This document shows positions 11,797 to 24,500 of a stretch of DNA of 64,000 bases, piece by piece. The stretch's first letter is position 1, and every line of letters starts with the position of its first letter. Origin of the DNA: Chlamydomonas reinhardtii (lineage: Eukaryota; Chlorophyta; Chlorophyceae; Chlamydomonadales; Chlamydomonadaceae); NCBI RefSeq assembly GCF_000002595.2, contig NC_057020.1:1902567-1966566 (forward strand), given 5' to 3'. A program made the position numbers and the translations under genes. The notes beneath the pieces were generated by a model that was given only the letters and a program-made list of their open reading frames with translations, had not been told where the DNA came from and ran no database searches.

Positions 11797-14010
11797 TGCC
11801 TGCGTACATACATGGGTGGCTGCTGGGGGCACGCGCTGCTTGCAAAAACAAAGGCACGATTGCTGATGAGTTATGTGCGCCTGCCTGCCTGACCCTGCAT
11901 GCATGCGTGCGTGCGTGCATGCCCAGCACAGGCAGCAGAGCCGTACACTGTGCGGTACGTGCGGAACTTCGAGCCCTGGTTCGTGGCGGGGCGGGACTCG
12001 GTGCCCTGGCACGACGTGCGGCTGCGGGGCTACGGCCAGAACAAGATCATACAGGTGCGCGCGGGGCAGGGTCGGGGCTTGGCAAGTAAGGGGCTTCAGG
12101 CGCCAGCGGGTTGGCCGCGCACACCCTCCTCACACATGGACATTCATGCGTATGCAGAGCACGGCAAAGATTCTCGGATCACGCACGCATGCATGTAATA
12201 GTAGTGTACCGTACCTCCCATGCATGCACCGCACACATGCCCATGCAGGTGGCTGCCGCCGCCGCCGCCGGCCCGGCAGTGGAGTTCAGGGTGGAGCCGC
12301 GCGCCTTCCTGGTGCACCGCCCACACGCCCGCAGCGGCGCCAAACAGGAGCTGGGCGGGGAGACGGCGGCGTACAGGTGTGCGTGTGCATGTGGTTAGGG
12401 GGGCGCCTGCGTATGTTTGTGGGGCGATGTGTGTTTGTATTTGTGTGTGTGTGTATGTGTGTGTGTGTGTGTGTGTGTTTGCGTAAGGGTGATGGGGTGA
12501 AGCTACTGCTGGGGCCGTACCCGTGGGCCGTGCCCGTCTGCCCGACCCCATGTCCATGTGCGCGTGCATGTGTGCGGCATGTAGGCGGATGTACCGGCTG
12601 GCTCTGCGAGAGGCGACTGCGAAACTCTTAGGTCAGCTCCAACAGCGGCAGGAGCAACTGAGGCAGCAACACGCCCAGGCGGCGACAGCGAGCAGGAGCC
12701 CGCAGCAGGCTCTGCTGGCAAGCAGCAACGCAAGCAGCACCAGCAACGCAAGGAGCATCATGCCCACGCCTGAGCCGAAACAGCGGCCAACAGCAGCAGG
12801 CACTACCGGGCTCCCACCGGTGGCGGCTGGTGGCGGCGGCCAGTCCGCGGAAGCAGCCGACAGCATCTTCGTTCCTGGCGGCGCCAGCAGAAGTAGCAGT
12901 AGCAACGCTGCTGCTGCCACTGGTACCGGCCTCGGTGGCGGTGGCAGTAGCATCTTGGGCTCAGGTGACAGCGGCGACGGTGGCGATGCCGCAGCCTGGC
13001 AGGACATTGGTGTGTACCCGCACCACAGGAGCCGCCGCCGTGCCTTGTTATCATTGTTTGATCCCGTGCCCTTCAGCGTCGGCTCCAAAAGCGTCCCCAT
13101 GCACTCACCAGTGGCTGTCCCGGGGCATTCAGCCGTTGCCACCACCGCCGCGGCTGTGGCTAATGCGGCCGGCTCTCAGGAAGGGCGCGGCCCGATGCGG
13201 CCGGCGCACACGGCAGGCACAGGCGTGGACGGCACTGGGGCTGCCACTAGCAGCGCGGCGTTGCCATTGAGCCAGGGTGGCCGCAAGAAGAGGTCATGGG
13301 CGCTGCCGCCAAAGCTGCAGGTGCGGTTTGGTTAGTTCGTGGCGGGCCAAGTAAGGAGCAAGCAATATAACAGGGCGGTTCACCCAACTTGAAGAGATCG
13401 GACACACAAGGTTCATCACACGAAGTCACGTACGAGCTCGGGCCCTGCCGTGGTGCGGGCGGCGCGCATGGCTCAGACCCCAGCGGCTAGAAGGGGCGCA
13501 TCACAATGCCGCATGCACGTGTTGCACTCACCCCGATACTGCGTGGCATGCGTTGTCATGCTTTTTTGCCTGCCGCAGGCTGAGGCGCGGCGCCAGGCCG
13601 AGGAGCTGATGCTGACGGGCCGCTACGCAGAGGCCCTGCGGCACAACGTGTTCTGGAGCAACAGCAGGACATGGGCCGAGGCCCGAAAGGTGCGGGGAAA
13701 GGGAGGTGCGGGGAAAGGAGATGGGCACTGGGCCGTTACGGACCTTGCCGCTGTGCTGGTCTCCGGCGCTGTGCCGTTGCATGGGTGGGGTGGCGATGCG
13801 TTGGCTGTTGCCGCACCGGGTTGGGAATGCTGGCGAGCTGTGCCACGGCCCCGCCGCGAACACCCACTACCCGGCCCGCAATCTGCCTGCCTCCATCAAA
13901 CCTGCTTGCAGGAGATGGCGCAGGGGCGCTACACGCCGGTCTTGGACCCCGGCACTGAGCACTGCCTAAGCGTGCTCCCCTGGTGGTCTGGGCGTGGCAT
14001 GGTTCACTAG
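7258..14010 (+). CDS. Glycosyltransferase family 49 (LARGE/B4GAT1-like), type II membrane protein
   Basis: Twelve exons in consistent phase: 7258-8725, 8907-8994, 9492-10064, 10316-10421, 10619-10707, 11249-11453, 11652-11741, 11932-12054, 12249-12376, 12585-13320, 13579-13689, 13912-14010, giving 1271 residues. A Gln/Gly-rich N-tail of about 296 residues precedes one membrane span (about 297-319), as in a Golgi type II enzyme, though the tail is unusually long. The GT49 domain spans about 497-957: LTVATQLSANRL, WHGPLSAVVYYP, ALYPVNMLRN, the metal-binding DVD in ALDVDMLPS (755-757), FPAGHSATNFSRW, and GYGQNKI. Low-complexity inserts interrupt it (exons 3 and 6). Exon 10 adds a long Ser/Ala/Gln-rich linker. 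The end carries HNVFWSN and HC..LPWW motifs. Animal relatives add glucuronic acid or xylose to glycoproteins; the algal substrate is unknown, with wall glycoproteins a guess. The donor after exon 10 (GTGCGG) is weak. Confidence 0.85.
8999..9260. repeat. 28-base minisatellite in intron 2 of the GT49 gene
   Basis: About nine tandem copies of a 28-base unit starting GCAGTGCGGGGGGCTGG and ending in GTACG or TGTACG, differing at a few positions. It lies just after the exon 2 donor at 8995. Because 28 is not a multiple of three and the unit lacks stops, it reads open in several frames and mimics coding DNA. Confidence 0.9.
10905..11140. repeat. Polypurine (GGA/GGGA) tract in intron 5 of the GT49 gene
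   Basis: More than 200 bases of nearly uninterrupted G and A on the plus strand, with many G runs of three or more. Such DNA can form triplexes or G-quadruplexes. No coding content. Confidence 0.8.
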
Positions 14011-14306
14011 CGGGCAAGGTGCAGTTTGCCCGTGGCATGGGTACATGCCGCGTTGCGGGTGGGTCAAGGGGTGGGTGCCGATTTGCGCAAGGCGCCTTGA
14101 TGCAGGTGTTCCAGGGGCCCTGGTGCGGGGTTGAGACGAGGGCTTTAGGTGGTGGGTGGGCTGAAGCACGAGCTGTCAAGCAGGGTTGGGACAAGATTGG
14201 AGCACGGTCGGAGTAGGGCCTGGTTGGACAACGACGCAGCGGGTTGCGCCCGCACACAGAAGACAACTACGTTTGCCACGAAGCCACGCCAACCCCAATG
14301 TCAGGT

Positions 14307-14322
14307 GGTGTTGAGAAACACC
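14307..14322 (-). terminator. Histone 3' hairpin of H2A
   Basis: GGTGTTTCTCAACACC on the minus strand: six-base stem and four-base loop, 40 bases after the H2A stop. This is the conserved volvocine signal for 3' processing of replication-dependent histone mRNA. The same 16 bases follow all four histone genes in this window. Confidence 0.97.
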
Positions 14323-14361
14323 GAGTTTTGTATGCACAGTGCAAAGTAAGAACTGAAGGGC

Positions 14362-14751
14362 TTAGGCGGTCTCCTCGCCCTTGCCGCCCTTGGTCTTCTT
14401 GGGCAGCAGCACGGCGTGGATGTTGGGCAGCACACCGCCCGAGGCGATCGTCACCTCGCCCAGCAGCTTGCCCAGCTCCTCATCGTTGCGGATGGCCAGC
14501 TGGATGTGGCGGGGCACGATACGGTTCTTCTTGTTGTCGCGGGCGGCGTTGCCGGCCAGCTCCAGCACCTCAGCGGTAAGGTACTCCAGCACAGCGGCCA
14601 GGTACACGGGCGCGCCGGCACCGATGCGCTCGGCGTACTTGCCCTTCTTCAGGTAGCGCGCAATGCGGCCTACAGGGAACTGCAGGCCGGCCTTGGCGCT
14701 GCGGCTCACGGCCTTCTTGCCAGAGGTCTTGCCCTTGCCGCGACCAGCCAT
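14362..14751 (-). CDS. H2A: Histone H2A
   Basis: Intronless, 129 residues, starting [16 protein letters not shown]. The histone fold is complete, with the acidic-patch segment NDEELGKLL and C-terminal [14 protein letters not shown]. It packages DNA in nucleosomes with H2B, made 310 bases away on the opposite strand. The promoter is shared with H2B; a TATA box (TTTATA on plus, 14844-14849) lies about 93 bases before the ATG. No SQ[E/D] tail, so it is not H2A.X; no H2A.Z features. Its near-perfect family match supports a Chlamydomonas source. Confidence 0.98.
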   Translation of the reverse strand: MAGRGKGKTSGKKAVSRSAKAGLQFPVGRIARYLKKGKYAERIGAGAPVYLAAVLEYLTAEVLELAGNAARDNKKNRIVPRHIQLAIRNDEELGKLLGEVTIASGGVLPNIHAVLLPKKTKGGKGEETA

Positions 14752-15061
14752 TGTATCGAGTTGGGGTTTCTTGAAGAACGAGGTTAAGGGTTTGAAATGT
14801 GCTTGTTGTGAGCGTTGTAACTATATCACTAGCATCCCCTGTGTTTATATCCGGCAGGCCCGAAAACGAGGCGCCTCGCCCTGGCCAGCCGGTCAACGCA
14901 GTCAACGTTCCTCGGCGGTTTGGTCAAACAACCGCTCTCCTCGCCCTGGCCACCCCGCGACCAGCCCGGCTCCCTCATAAGCTGCCTGGTCCCGCACGCA
15001 TTTCCTCAACCCCGAATACTCCGTTACATTTCTGCTTTCACAGCTCCCAAACCTAAACAAC
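14752..15061. promoter_or_regulatory. Divergent H2A/H2B promoter
   Basis: This 310-base spacer drives both genes. H2A has a TATAAA on the minus strand (14844-14849). H2B has a weaker CATAAG at 14976-14981. The 14-mer CCTCGCCCTGGCCA occurs twice in the same orientation (14874-14887 and 14939-14952), and GTCAAC motifs follow the first copy (14892 and 14901). Repeated TGGCCAGG-type and GTTGAC boxes are what I recall for volvocine histone promoters, where they are thought to couple expression to S phase. Confidence 0.8.
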
Positions 15062-15523
15062 ATGGCCCCCAAGAAGGACGAGAAGCCTGCGACCGCAGAG
15101 GCCGGCGCCGAGGCCCCTGCCAAGGCCGATGCCAAGCCCAAGGCCGAGAAGGCCGCCAAGAAGGCCAAGAAGGAGCCCTCCAAGAAGGCTGCCAAGGAGC
15201 CCAAGGGCGATGGCGAGAAGAAGGACAAGAAGAAGAAGAAGAGCGCCGTGGAGACCTACAAGCTGTACATCTACAAGGTGCTCAAGCAGGTGCACCCCGA
15301 CACCGGCATCAGCAGCAAGGCCATGTCTATCATGAACAGCTTCATCAACGACATCTTTGAGAAGGTGGCCACCGAGGCCTCCAAGCTGAGCCGCTACAAC
15401 AAGAAGCCCACCGTGACCTCCCGCGAGATCCAGACCGCCGTGCGCCTGGTGCTGCCCGGCGAGCTGGCCAAGCACGCGGTGTCGGAGGGCACCAAGGCCG
15501 TGACCAAGTTCACCTCGGGCTAA
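15062..15523 (+). CDS. H2B: Histone H2B
   Basis: Intronless, 153 residues. A long Lys/Ala/Pro-rich N-tail (about residues 1-58), typical of plant and green-algal H2B, precedes a complete histone fold from [20 protein letters not shown] to the conserved C-terminal end AVTKFTSG. The Lys in AVTKFTSG is the usual monoubiquitination site of H2B. Divergent partner of H2A and followed by the histone hairpin 57 bases after the stop. Confidence 0.98.
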   Translation: MAPKKDEKPATAEAGAEAPAKADAKPKAEKAAKKAKKEPSKKAAKEPKGDGEKKDKKKKKSAVETYKLYIYKVLKQVHPDTGISSKAMSIMNSFINDIFEKVATEASKLSRYNKKPTVTSREIQTAVRLVLPGELAKHAVSEGTKAVTKFTSG

Positions 15524-15579
15524 GCGCCCTCTGGACCGATGACCTGGTGACGCCTTGACACATACCACAAAACAAACTC

Positions 15580-15595
15580 GGTGTTTCTCAACACC
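15580..15595 (+). terminator. Histone 3' hairpin of H2B
   Basis: GGTGTTTCTCAACACC, identical to the other three hairpins in the cluster, 57 bases after the H2B stop codon. It replaces a poly(A) signal for this mRNA. Confidence 0.97.
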
Positions 15596-15599
15596 ACCA

Positions 15600-16330
15600 C
15601 ACACGCTTAGCCCGCGCGCTGAGCCCGGGATGGGGTAATGACTCGGGTCGGCAAGGATTGGCAGGTGTTAGGACATGCCGGGCCCTAGTAGGCCGCAGTG
15701 CGCATTGGCACGGACAGATTTCCACTCCAGTCCATGTGTTAGGTGGTTACTAGTTACTAGTTAGGGGTGGCTCGCGGGGCAGCTCGCGGGTAGGGCCCCT
15801 CGGCCGGGGCCTTCGGTAGGGATTACTCATCAAACAAGGACTGCGACGGTAAACCACGCTACTGTAAACCAATCATACATTGCACACACTCTCCTCCAAC
15901 GCCGTTAGGTACGACAGGCATCTATGACAGGCTAGGACCCGTCATGAAGACGCATGGATGGATCCGCCTTGGTTCTGCCGGGGAGTCGGGACATGCTGGA
16001 CTATGAGGACCGTAATCACCAGGGGAACCCTGGTAATGGCCGAGAAGACAAGGTACGTGGTTCCCCTCGCATGGCCGAGAAGAAAACGGTGGCATCTCGA
16101 GTTCATGAGGGCCGTGGGACTCGTGGCAGATCATGCGGAGTGGTAATGTCCGGGCCCGAGAGGGGCTCAGGCCTCTGGGGCACCCGGTGGGCAACATGCA
16201 CGCGGGCGGGCGGGTTCAAACTCCAAGGCGCACTCGACAGAACGGCCCGCAAGGGGTCACGGTGACATACACCCAGCAGTATTAGGTACTGACGAAAAGG
16301 CGTCCGAGGAGCAGAATTCCGAGGTTGAGG
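15600..16330. other. Spacer between the two histone gene pairs
   Basis: About 730 bases lie between the convergent 3' ends of H2B and H4. No linker histone or other gene is visible. The 13-mer ATGGCCGAGAAGA occurs twice (near 16036 in a related form and at 16070-16082). Nothing else of note. Confidence 0.6.
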
Positions 16331-16332
16331 GT

Positions 16333-16348
16333 GGTGTTGAGAAACACC
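16333..16348 (-). terminator. Histone 3' hairpin of H4
   Basis: The same 16-base palindrome on the minus strand, 98 bases after the H4 stop; the longest stop-to-hairpin distance of the four genes. Confidence 0.97.
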
Positions 16349-16445
16349 GAGTTTTTTTGGGTGGGTGGGGGACCCTGGACACGTTGCACAACCTTGGGCT
16401 TCGAAGGAGGCTGCGGCGCCCAACGTGCACAGGAATGGAAACTGC

Positions 16446-17439
<994 letters not shown>

Positions 17440-17523
17440 GTGTCCCGGCACCTGCGCTGCTAGCTGACGTCTCCCCGTTGTTTCGGGCGTGACAGCAGCG
17501 TGCGGCGTAACCCAAAAAAACTC

Positions 17524-17539
17524 GGTGTTTCTCAACACC
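17524..17539 (+). terminator. Histone 3' hairpin of H3
   Basis: GGTGTTTCTCAACACC, 85 bases after the H3 stop codon, closing the histone cluster on the right. Confidence 0.97.
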
Positions 17540-17544
17540 ACCTT

Positions 17545-18327
17545 ATCCTCGTGGTCTTGGGAGGGGCGGGCCGGGGTTGGCTGCGTCTCGTGGCGCCTGC
17601 AGGCAGCTACACAGTACAGTTAAGTGTTCCCCAGCACCAGAGATATTGTCAGGAATTTGAAAACCCGAGGGGAGAGGTAACGAGCCTGGCTGCAGGAGGA
17701 GCCGCCCTTCACGAACAATGACGACTGCCTTCCGGTGTGCACGGTAGTTGGTGGACCGGGGATTTGTGAAGCCGCCGTGAATGTAACTTCCCACCACACG
17801 TGATGGCAATGGATGGCGGAGCCAAGGGCGGAGCGCACAGAGGCTAAGTCCTGCCGTTTACACCTTAGTACCGGTACACACGCGGCTTAATGGCCTCCGC
17901 ATCCCACACCCCGTAGCACGTACACTCCAGAACCACCCACACACACATGCGCACACTTTATTCAGGCATTTCTCAGGTAGTACCTGGCCGAAATGCCAGC
18001 CCTTGTGAGGCCACAGCGTCTCTATGCATACGCCATACAGGCTGCCTCTTCCTGCCAAACTCCACGGGGCTTCTCACACGGCAATGCACTAATGCCCATT
18101 TCAGCAATATGCAGTTTGCACTTTGTTGAGCATTTGTGACGCATGCAGATCAGGCGCGCCAACACCGCCAGGCATCCTGGACGGATGCCGCATTTATTCT
18201 AAGCCTTGGGGTAGTAGTACCGAAGTGTACACGTGCCGAGTACGAAGTGAATCTAATGCACCTCACGGTCTGAATGCCTCCAAACCACGCCCCAAACTCC
18301 CCTGCACGCCGCCTTAACCCCTCATCT
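17545..18327. other. 3' flank between H3 and the minus-strand kinase gene
   Basis: No gene is supported. The right part is the 3' untranslated region of the minus-strand kinase gene; its probable poly(A) signal is at 17858-17862. Confidence 0.55.
17858..17862 (-). terminator. TGTAA polyadenylation signal of the minus-strand kinase gene
   Basis: TTACA on the plus strand reads TGTAA on the minus strand, 466 bases after the kinase stop codon at 18328. Confidence 0.5.
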
Positions 18328-18539
18328 TCAAACCGCGCCCGCACCATACGCAGCCTCGGCTCCAAGCGGCCGCGCCCGGGGCGCATGCCCGCCCTGCTCC
18401 GCATGGCGCTGCTGCAGGAGGCTGGCATTCGGCGGCGGCACCAGTGTCATCTGCGTGTCATACTCCACGTCATCGTCCTCCTGCAGACCCAGTGGGTCGT
18501 AGGCGACCACGACGCTGCTGCCCGAGTGCTGGCGCCGCG

Positions 18540-18573
<34 letters not shown>

Positions 18574-21500
18574 CTGTTGCTGGTCGCGGTGGACTCCCTG
18601 CTGCTGCGAGTCTCCGAAGCCCTGCACGTGGGCAGCGTCCTGGGCGGCGAAGTCGTGCCCGTGCTGCTGCTGGCTCTCCGCTATGGTCATGAGGGCGCTG
18701 GTCAACTCGAACGAATCCCAGTCCACCAGCGCCATGCGGCGCTGCGGGCTGCACGCGCTGTACGCCGACGCCACCGACGGGGGCGGCTGCGCCGGGTGCG
18801 CGTGGGAGGAGGGCGATCCATAGCTAACGGCGCTGCTGCTGGGCCGCAGATGAGGCATCGCTGCCACCGCCGCGGTGGTGTTGCCGGCGCCGGTGGCCAG
18901 TTCGAGACACACAGGCGCACTGCTGGTGCGCGCGTGGGCCACAGGGATGGTGGGTGCGGCAGTGCCAGTGGTTGCGAAGGCGGCGGAGGCTGTGCTCTTG
19001 CAGCGGCCCAGGGGAAGCACCGAGCCGACGCCGGCGCGGCTGCCGTCCGAGGTGACGGAGCAGGCGACCGCGACGGCCGCGGTCTTGTTCGCCTGCAGCG
19101 CTGCGGCCCAGCCGCCCGCCGCGGCACGTGCGGCGGGCGCCGCCGCCGCGGACACAGCCGCCACGGGCGCGACTGCGGAGCTTCTGTCCAGCTGCGGCTG
19201 CAGCGGCTGCTGCGGCTCCTGCTCATCGCTCGTGGCGGGAGTTGTGGGCTGGTGCTCCTGCGGCTCGCTGCCGGCAGCTGCGGCGGCCGGACCAGAGGCG
19301 GGGGCCTCGGCGGCGGCTGTCGCCACCGTTTTCATCATGACGCCCACGCTCATCACTGAGGCCAGGACGGTAAAAGGCAGAGGGATTTGCAGATGCCGCT
19401 CAGCTCAGTGGCGCGCAAGCGAGTCACAGTCCGAGCAACATGACCACATGCCTGCTGTGCCTACTGCGCCTGTGCGTTGCAGTTTGCGCTTCCCTTCACA
19501 CCCTCCCCAGGTACCACATACAGCCTAAAACGCCGCACAGCACGGCTTACCCGCGCAGACTCACCCAGGCAGTCGATGTGGTAAAGCACGTCCTCAAAGG
19601 TGGGCCGCTCCTCCGGCTCCGCAGCCCAGCAGAGCTCCATCAGCTCCATCAGCGGCTCAGGCACCGACACCGGCACCGGAGCAGCAGTGGCAGCAGTGGT
19701 GCGGCTGGCGGAGAGCCGGCACAGCGTCTTGGCAGCGGCTCCGGCGGTGCCGGAGGAGGCCAAGGCCGCCGCGGTCGCGGCGGCGGCAGCGGTGTGCGGG
19801 CGCAGGCCCCGCAGCAGCACGCCCTGCACCACCTCGCCGCTGCTCAGGCCGCGGTAGGCGCGCACGCCGCTGCACAGCTCCCACACTGGTGGCGGAGGGA
19901 GAGCGAGGGCAGGACACATTGTCATTGCACATACCAAAGCATGCACAGCACGTGAGCGAGCACCTGGTTGGCAGTGACACAAACGCCACGGCGTGATTCG
20001 ACACGTGTCGCATGTGTCTTGCACGCGCGCGCCACTACTCACGTAGCACGCCGAACGCGTACACGTCGCCCTCGCGCCGCATCTCGCCGCGCAGCAGCGC
20101 CTCCGGAGCCAGGTGGCTGAGGGAGCCCGCCACGCAGCCCGCGGTGCGCTGCAGGTGGCTGCGGCCGCTATCCAGCGCGCGGCTCAGCCCGAAGTCGCCG
20201 ACCTGTGAGCGGGAGCAGACGCGAGCGGCGGGGGAGGGCAGGGAGGCCACATCGAATGCATGGCGCACTGGTCTGTATGGATAAATGCCCGTGCATATGT
20301 CACTGTTGCCGGACATACCGCGACTACCCGCGGCCCTGGCTTCTTCCCTGCGTGTTCCCCGTTCGAATTTCTGCCACCTGGAGAAGACGGCTCCCACCCC
20401 CACGCCCCGTCACCGTTGGCGCACCTTGGCTGTGTAGCGGAACGCGTCAATGCCGCCGTCGCCGTTGATGCTGGAGGCGCCGGCGCCGCCGAACAGGGCG
20501 CCCGAGGCGGCCGGGCTGCTGGCGGCCGGAGTGCCCACTGCCGCCACGGGGTTGGCGTACACGGAGGCCACCCCCGCACCGCCGCCCACGGCGAAGGGCC
20601 ACCAGGAGTTGCCGCCCGCGGCGGCGCTCTCGCCGCCGCCCGCGGCGGCGGCCTTGAAGGCGTAGGCTGAGGCTGAGGGCGTGCGGGCGGCGGTGCGGCT
20701 GCGGCCGGCGGCGGCGGCGTTGCGGCAGAGCATGACGTTCTCCATCTTCATGTCGCCGTGGACGATGCCCTGAGAGCAGTGCTCAGTGAGGCGGTGCAGT
20801 TCAGGAAACGCGGAGCACAGGAGGGTGTTCCGGTCAGGAGGGCATTGTGATGGTCGGGTGCAAATTGCGTTGTTGCTGCTGGCACCAGGTGCTGTTGTGC
20901 TGCTGTATCTTGGGGGCAGCTAGCTAGACAGGTACACGCGCTCATGGCTCACCTTGGCATGCAGGTGTGACAGGCCGCGGGCAATGTCGCGTGCCACAGC
21001 CAGCACGCCCACCTGCGCACGTGTGAGGTGCATTGACCAGCAGGCACCGCGTCAGACAGTCCTTTCAGCATTCCCGTGTCACACGTTGTGGACGCCCTCC
21101 ATCTGTCACCGTACCACACGCTGTCGCTAGTGGAAGCGCGAGTCCCACTCACCATATCCAGCTGTGGGCCATCGGTGCCTGTGACGCCAGCAGCCTCCGG
21201 CTGCTGTTGCCGCGCCGGAGCGACTGCAGGGCGGCGCACGAACTCGCCGCGCGCCGCCGCCGCCGCCAGAGAGCCGCCGTCACACAGCTCCATCACCAGC
21301 CACGTCTCACTGGGCGCCGCCGTGTTGGCACTGTTGATGTTGTTGTTGTCAATGGTGGTTGTGGTGATGGCAGCGTCGGGGCCAGCGGTGGTCAGGGCGG
21401 CTGATGAGGCGTCGCCGCCGGAGGCACAGGCATCCAGGAGGCCCGCCAGCGCCGGTGCGGGGACGGCGGTGGTGGCCAGGGCAGAAGAGGTGAAGCCGCC

Positions 21501-24500
21501 GCCGGACAGGCCGGTCTGTGAGTGTGCTGCCGCGCCGTGCTCGCGGGGCGTGGCCACAGCAGCAGCGCCGGAGTGCACCTGGTAAGACTGGTGCTGGCGG
21601 AGGGCGGCGGCAGTGGTCGTGGCGGCGGCGGTCTTGGTGGGGCTGCTGGCGCCGCCGCCGCGCGCGGTCGCCGGCGGCTTGACTGGCGAGCCGCGACGGT
21701 GCACCAGGGAGCGCGCGGTGGCGTGGCCGCGGCGCGGTGACGTCAGCACCATGCATGGTGCCAAGTCCGCATGGGTGCCGCTGGCGGCGGCATCGGCAGC
21801 AGCACCGGCAGCAGCGGCGCCAAAAGCAGCGGCGCCGAACGCAGCGGTAGCAGACTCGCTGGCGTGAGTGGCGGCATTGGGGGTAACGGGCGTGCCCGGC
21901 CGGGCCGTGGCGGCGGTGGCGGTGCCACTGGCGCCGCTGCCGAAGGCGAAGAGCGAGCGGCGGGTGGGAGTGGCGGCGGGCGTGGTCAGAGAGTTGACGC
22001 CGGTGAGGGTGTGGGCGGCGTTGGAGGTCCGGGTGGAGAGGGTGGCGGTGAGGATGTTGGAGCAGGCGGAGGAAATGGGGGGCCGCGGAGTGCCGTGGAG
22101 GGCTGCGGGCAGGCGAGGAGTGGAGGTGGAGGGGAGGTCAGGTTACGCGCACACTCAGATGTGCAGTGCCCGGTCCTGTTTCACACTATCACGCTTCTCG
22201 CTCCATGTCAGTCGCCCCAGCAGAGCAGACCCCGCACCGAACTTCCCATACCGTACTTCCCGGCCCACAAACAAACGTCCCATGCAATACCGTACTCACT
22301 CCCGGCGGGCACGGCCAGGGACGCGGACATGCTGCAGGAGGGTGCGGCGCTCAGCGGCAGCGGCGGCGCGTTGGCGTCAAACGTGTCCCGCGCCTCGCTG
22401 CTGCCCACCGACGTCGGCGTGGAGGCAAAGCTGATGCCGCCGCCGGCGGCAGCGCCCGTCAGACGCTGCGGCTGTGCGTTGGTGTTGGCGGTAGTGGCCG
22501 GCGGGGAGCAGGGCGAGCGGGGCAGCGAGGGCGAACGCGGGTCCTCGGCGGGACGGCGCTGACGTGCGGCAGGAGTGGTGGTGCTGGTGCCGGTGGTGTT
22601 GCCGGTGTTGCCGGTGTTGCCGGTGGCGGTGCCGCCGGAGGTGGCGGTGGTGGCCACCAGCTCCACCGCAGAGCCGCATGTGTTGCCGGCGGCGCTGCTG
22701 CTGGCGGCGGAGGCACCGATCGCGAAGGCGGAGGCAAAGGCCGACGCGGGCTTGGGGCGCGGCCCCACCTGCTGCTCGTGGTGCTGGTGCCGCTGCCGCA
22801 GGGAGTCGGCGGTGCCAGTAGTTTCCATCATGTGCGCGGGCCGCAGGCTGGGAGATGACACGGCCACCGCTGGGAGGGGGACAGCGGTCACTGCAGCGAC
22901 AGCTGCCGTGCTGGGCTGCTGCTGCTGCTGCTGCTGCTCCAGGTCATCATCATCAGCAGCAGCAGCAGCGGCGCCAGCAGTGGCCTCATCCTTGCGGCTG
23001 GTGGTGCTGAACATGGTCCGGAACAACAGCCGCAGCGGTGTGAGGCTCCTGGGGGCGTTGCGGGCGCCGCCGGCGCCACCGGTGCCCTTGCGGGCGCCGC
23101 CGCTGTGGGTGTTGGCGGCGCCCGTGTTCGTGGCGTTGGTGTCGTCGCGGGAGTGGTGGTCGCGCGGCGTGACGCGCGCACTGCTGCTGGCGTGGGTGCT
23201 GCTGCCCCCGCGGGATGAGGAGGGCGCGACAAAGGAGGCGCAGGCGGAGGCCGAGACCGACGCGGCGGCAGAGCCGGTCGTCCGGGGGGTGGGAGCGGTC
23301 TTGGCGGGCGTTGGGCCGGCAGCAGGCGTGGTGGTCGCGGTGCTGAGGTTGTTGCTGGTGGCAGCGGTGGCGGCGGAAGCGGTGTGCGTGCCGCTGCTGG
23401 TAGCGGCTGTGGTGCAGCTGAGCAGCGCGACCAGGTTGGGGTGCGCCAGGGAGGCGGCCAGCCGAGCCTCGCGCTGCACCTGTTTAGCAAGGCACAGCAG
23501 GAGTTGAGGGTCGACACCTTGTGTATTTGCGTGTGCGCGCGCGTGTGTGTGTCGATGTGTCTTTTGGTGGTGGTGTTATGGTTGGTGGGGAGGTGCACTG
23601 TAGTACGTGGGGCGGCTGGGTGTTCGCGCATGAGCCTCAAACTCACAGCCGCCAGCTCGGCCGCACGCACCCACCTTGATCTCGTCTGCGCGGCAGGTGG
23701 TGGCGATGACCTTGACGGCGACACGGCGGCCGCGCCACCAGCCTGTGAGCCAGATAGACAGCCAACTTGTAATCAGTCATCCGAGTTTCGCAACTTGCAT
23801 GAAAATAGCGATACGACAAAGGCACGCAAACTAAAGGGGGCCCCCGCTACCGCACGCCGGCACCCACAGCCCACCAAGCCGTTCACCCTAGCTCATGACT
23901 GCTGCTGCACGGCCCGCACGCCCGTGCACACTCGTGCAAGCTCACCCTCGAACACGCTGCCAAAGGCGCCGCGGCCCAACAGGCCCCCCAGCCGGATGCC
24001 GTCGGGTCCACGCAGCAGCCCGCCAGGCGCCGTGGCCGGCAGCGCCACACTCGTGCCAGTGCCGCAGATGGGCGCAGCAACAACGCCGTCGGCCGCCGGC
24101 GGTGCCTGGGTGGCGGCGGCCGCCGCCGCGTAGGTGGAGGTGATGGCGGCGCCGCCGTGCCCGCCGTCCAGGAGGGCGCGTGAGGAGCCGTTGCGGTTGG
24201 CGCCATTGTGGTTGCGGTGGTTGCGGTGGCCGTTGCCAAACAGGCGACCGAACAGGGTGGGATCGCCGTTGCCGCCGTTGCTGTGGTGGGAAGGCAATGA
24301 TGATTGGGCGAGCATGTCAGTATTTGAATGCAGCTGCGTAGACACGAAGGGAACACGCGTGGCATAAATGTCCCCACGTGTCGCTGCGGCACCACCCACC
24401 CACCTCCGGTCGAATATACGCCCGCCGCCGCCGCCGCCCTCCGGGCCGTCACTGCCGCCGTCGTCTGCAGAGCGAGAGGTAGTCAGCGGCTGTGCGCGGC

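Noticed and set aside
16205-16222. B-box-like GGGTTCAAACTCC
   Set aside because: No A-box or cloverleaf can be drawn upstream; it lies in the plain spacer between histone pairs.
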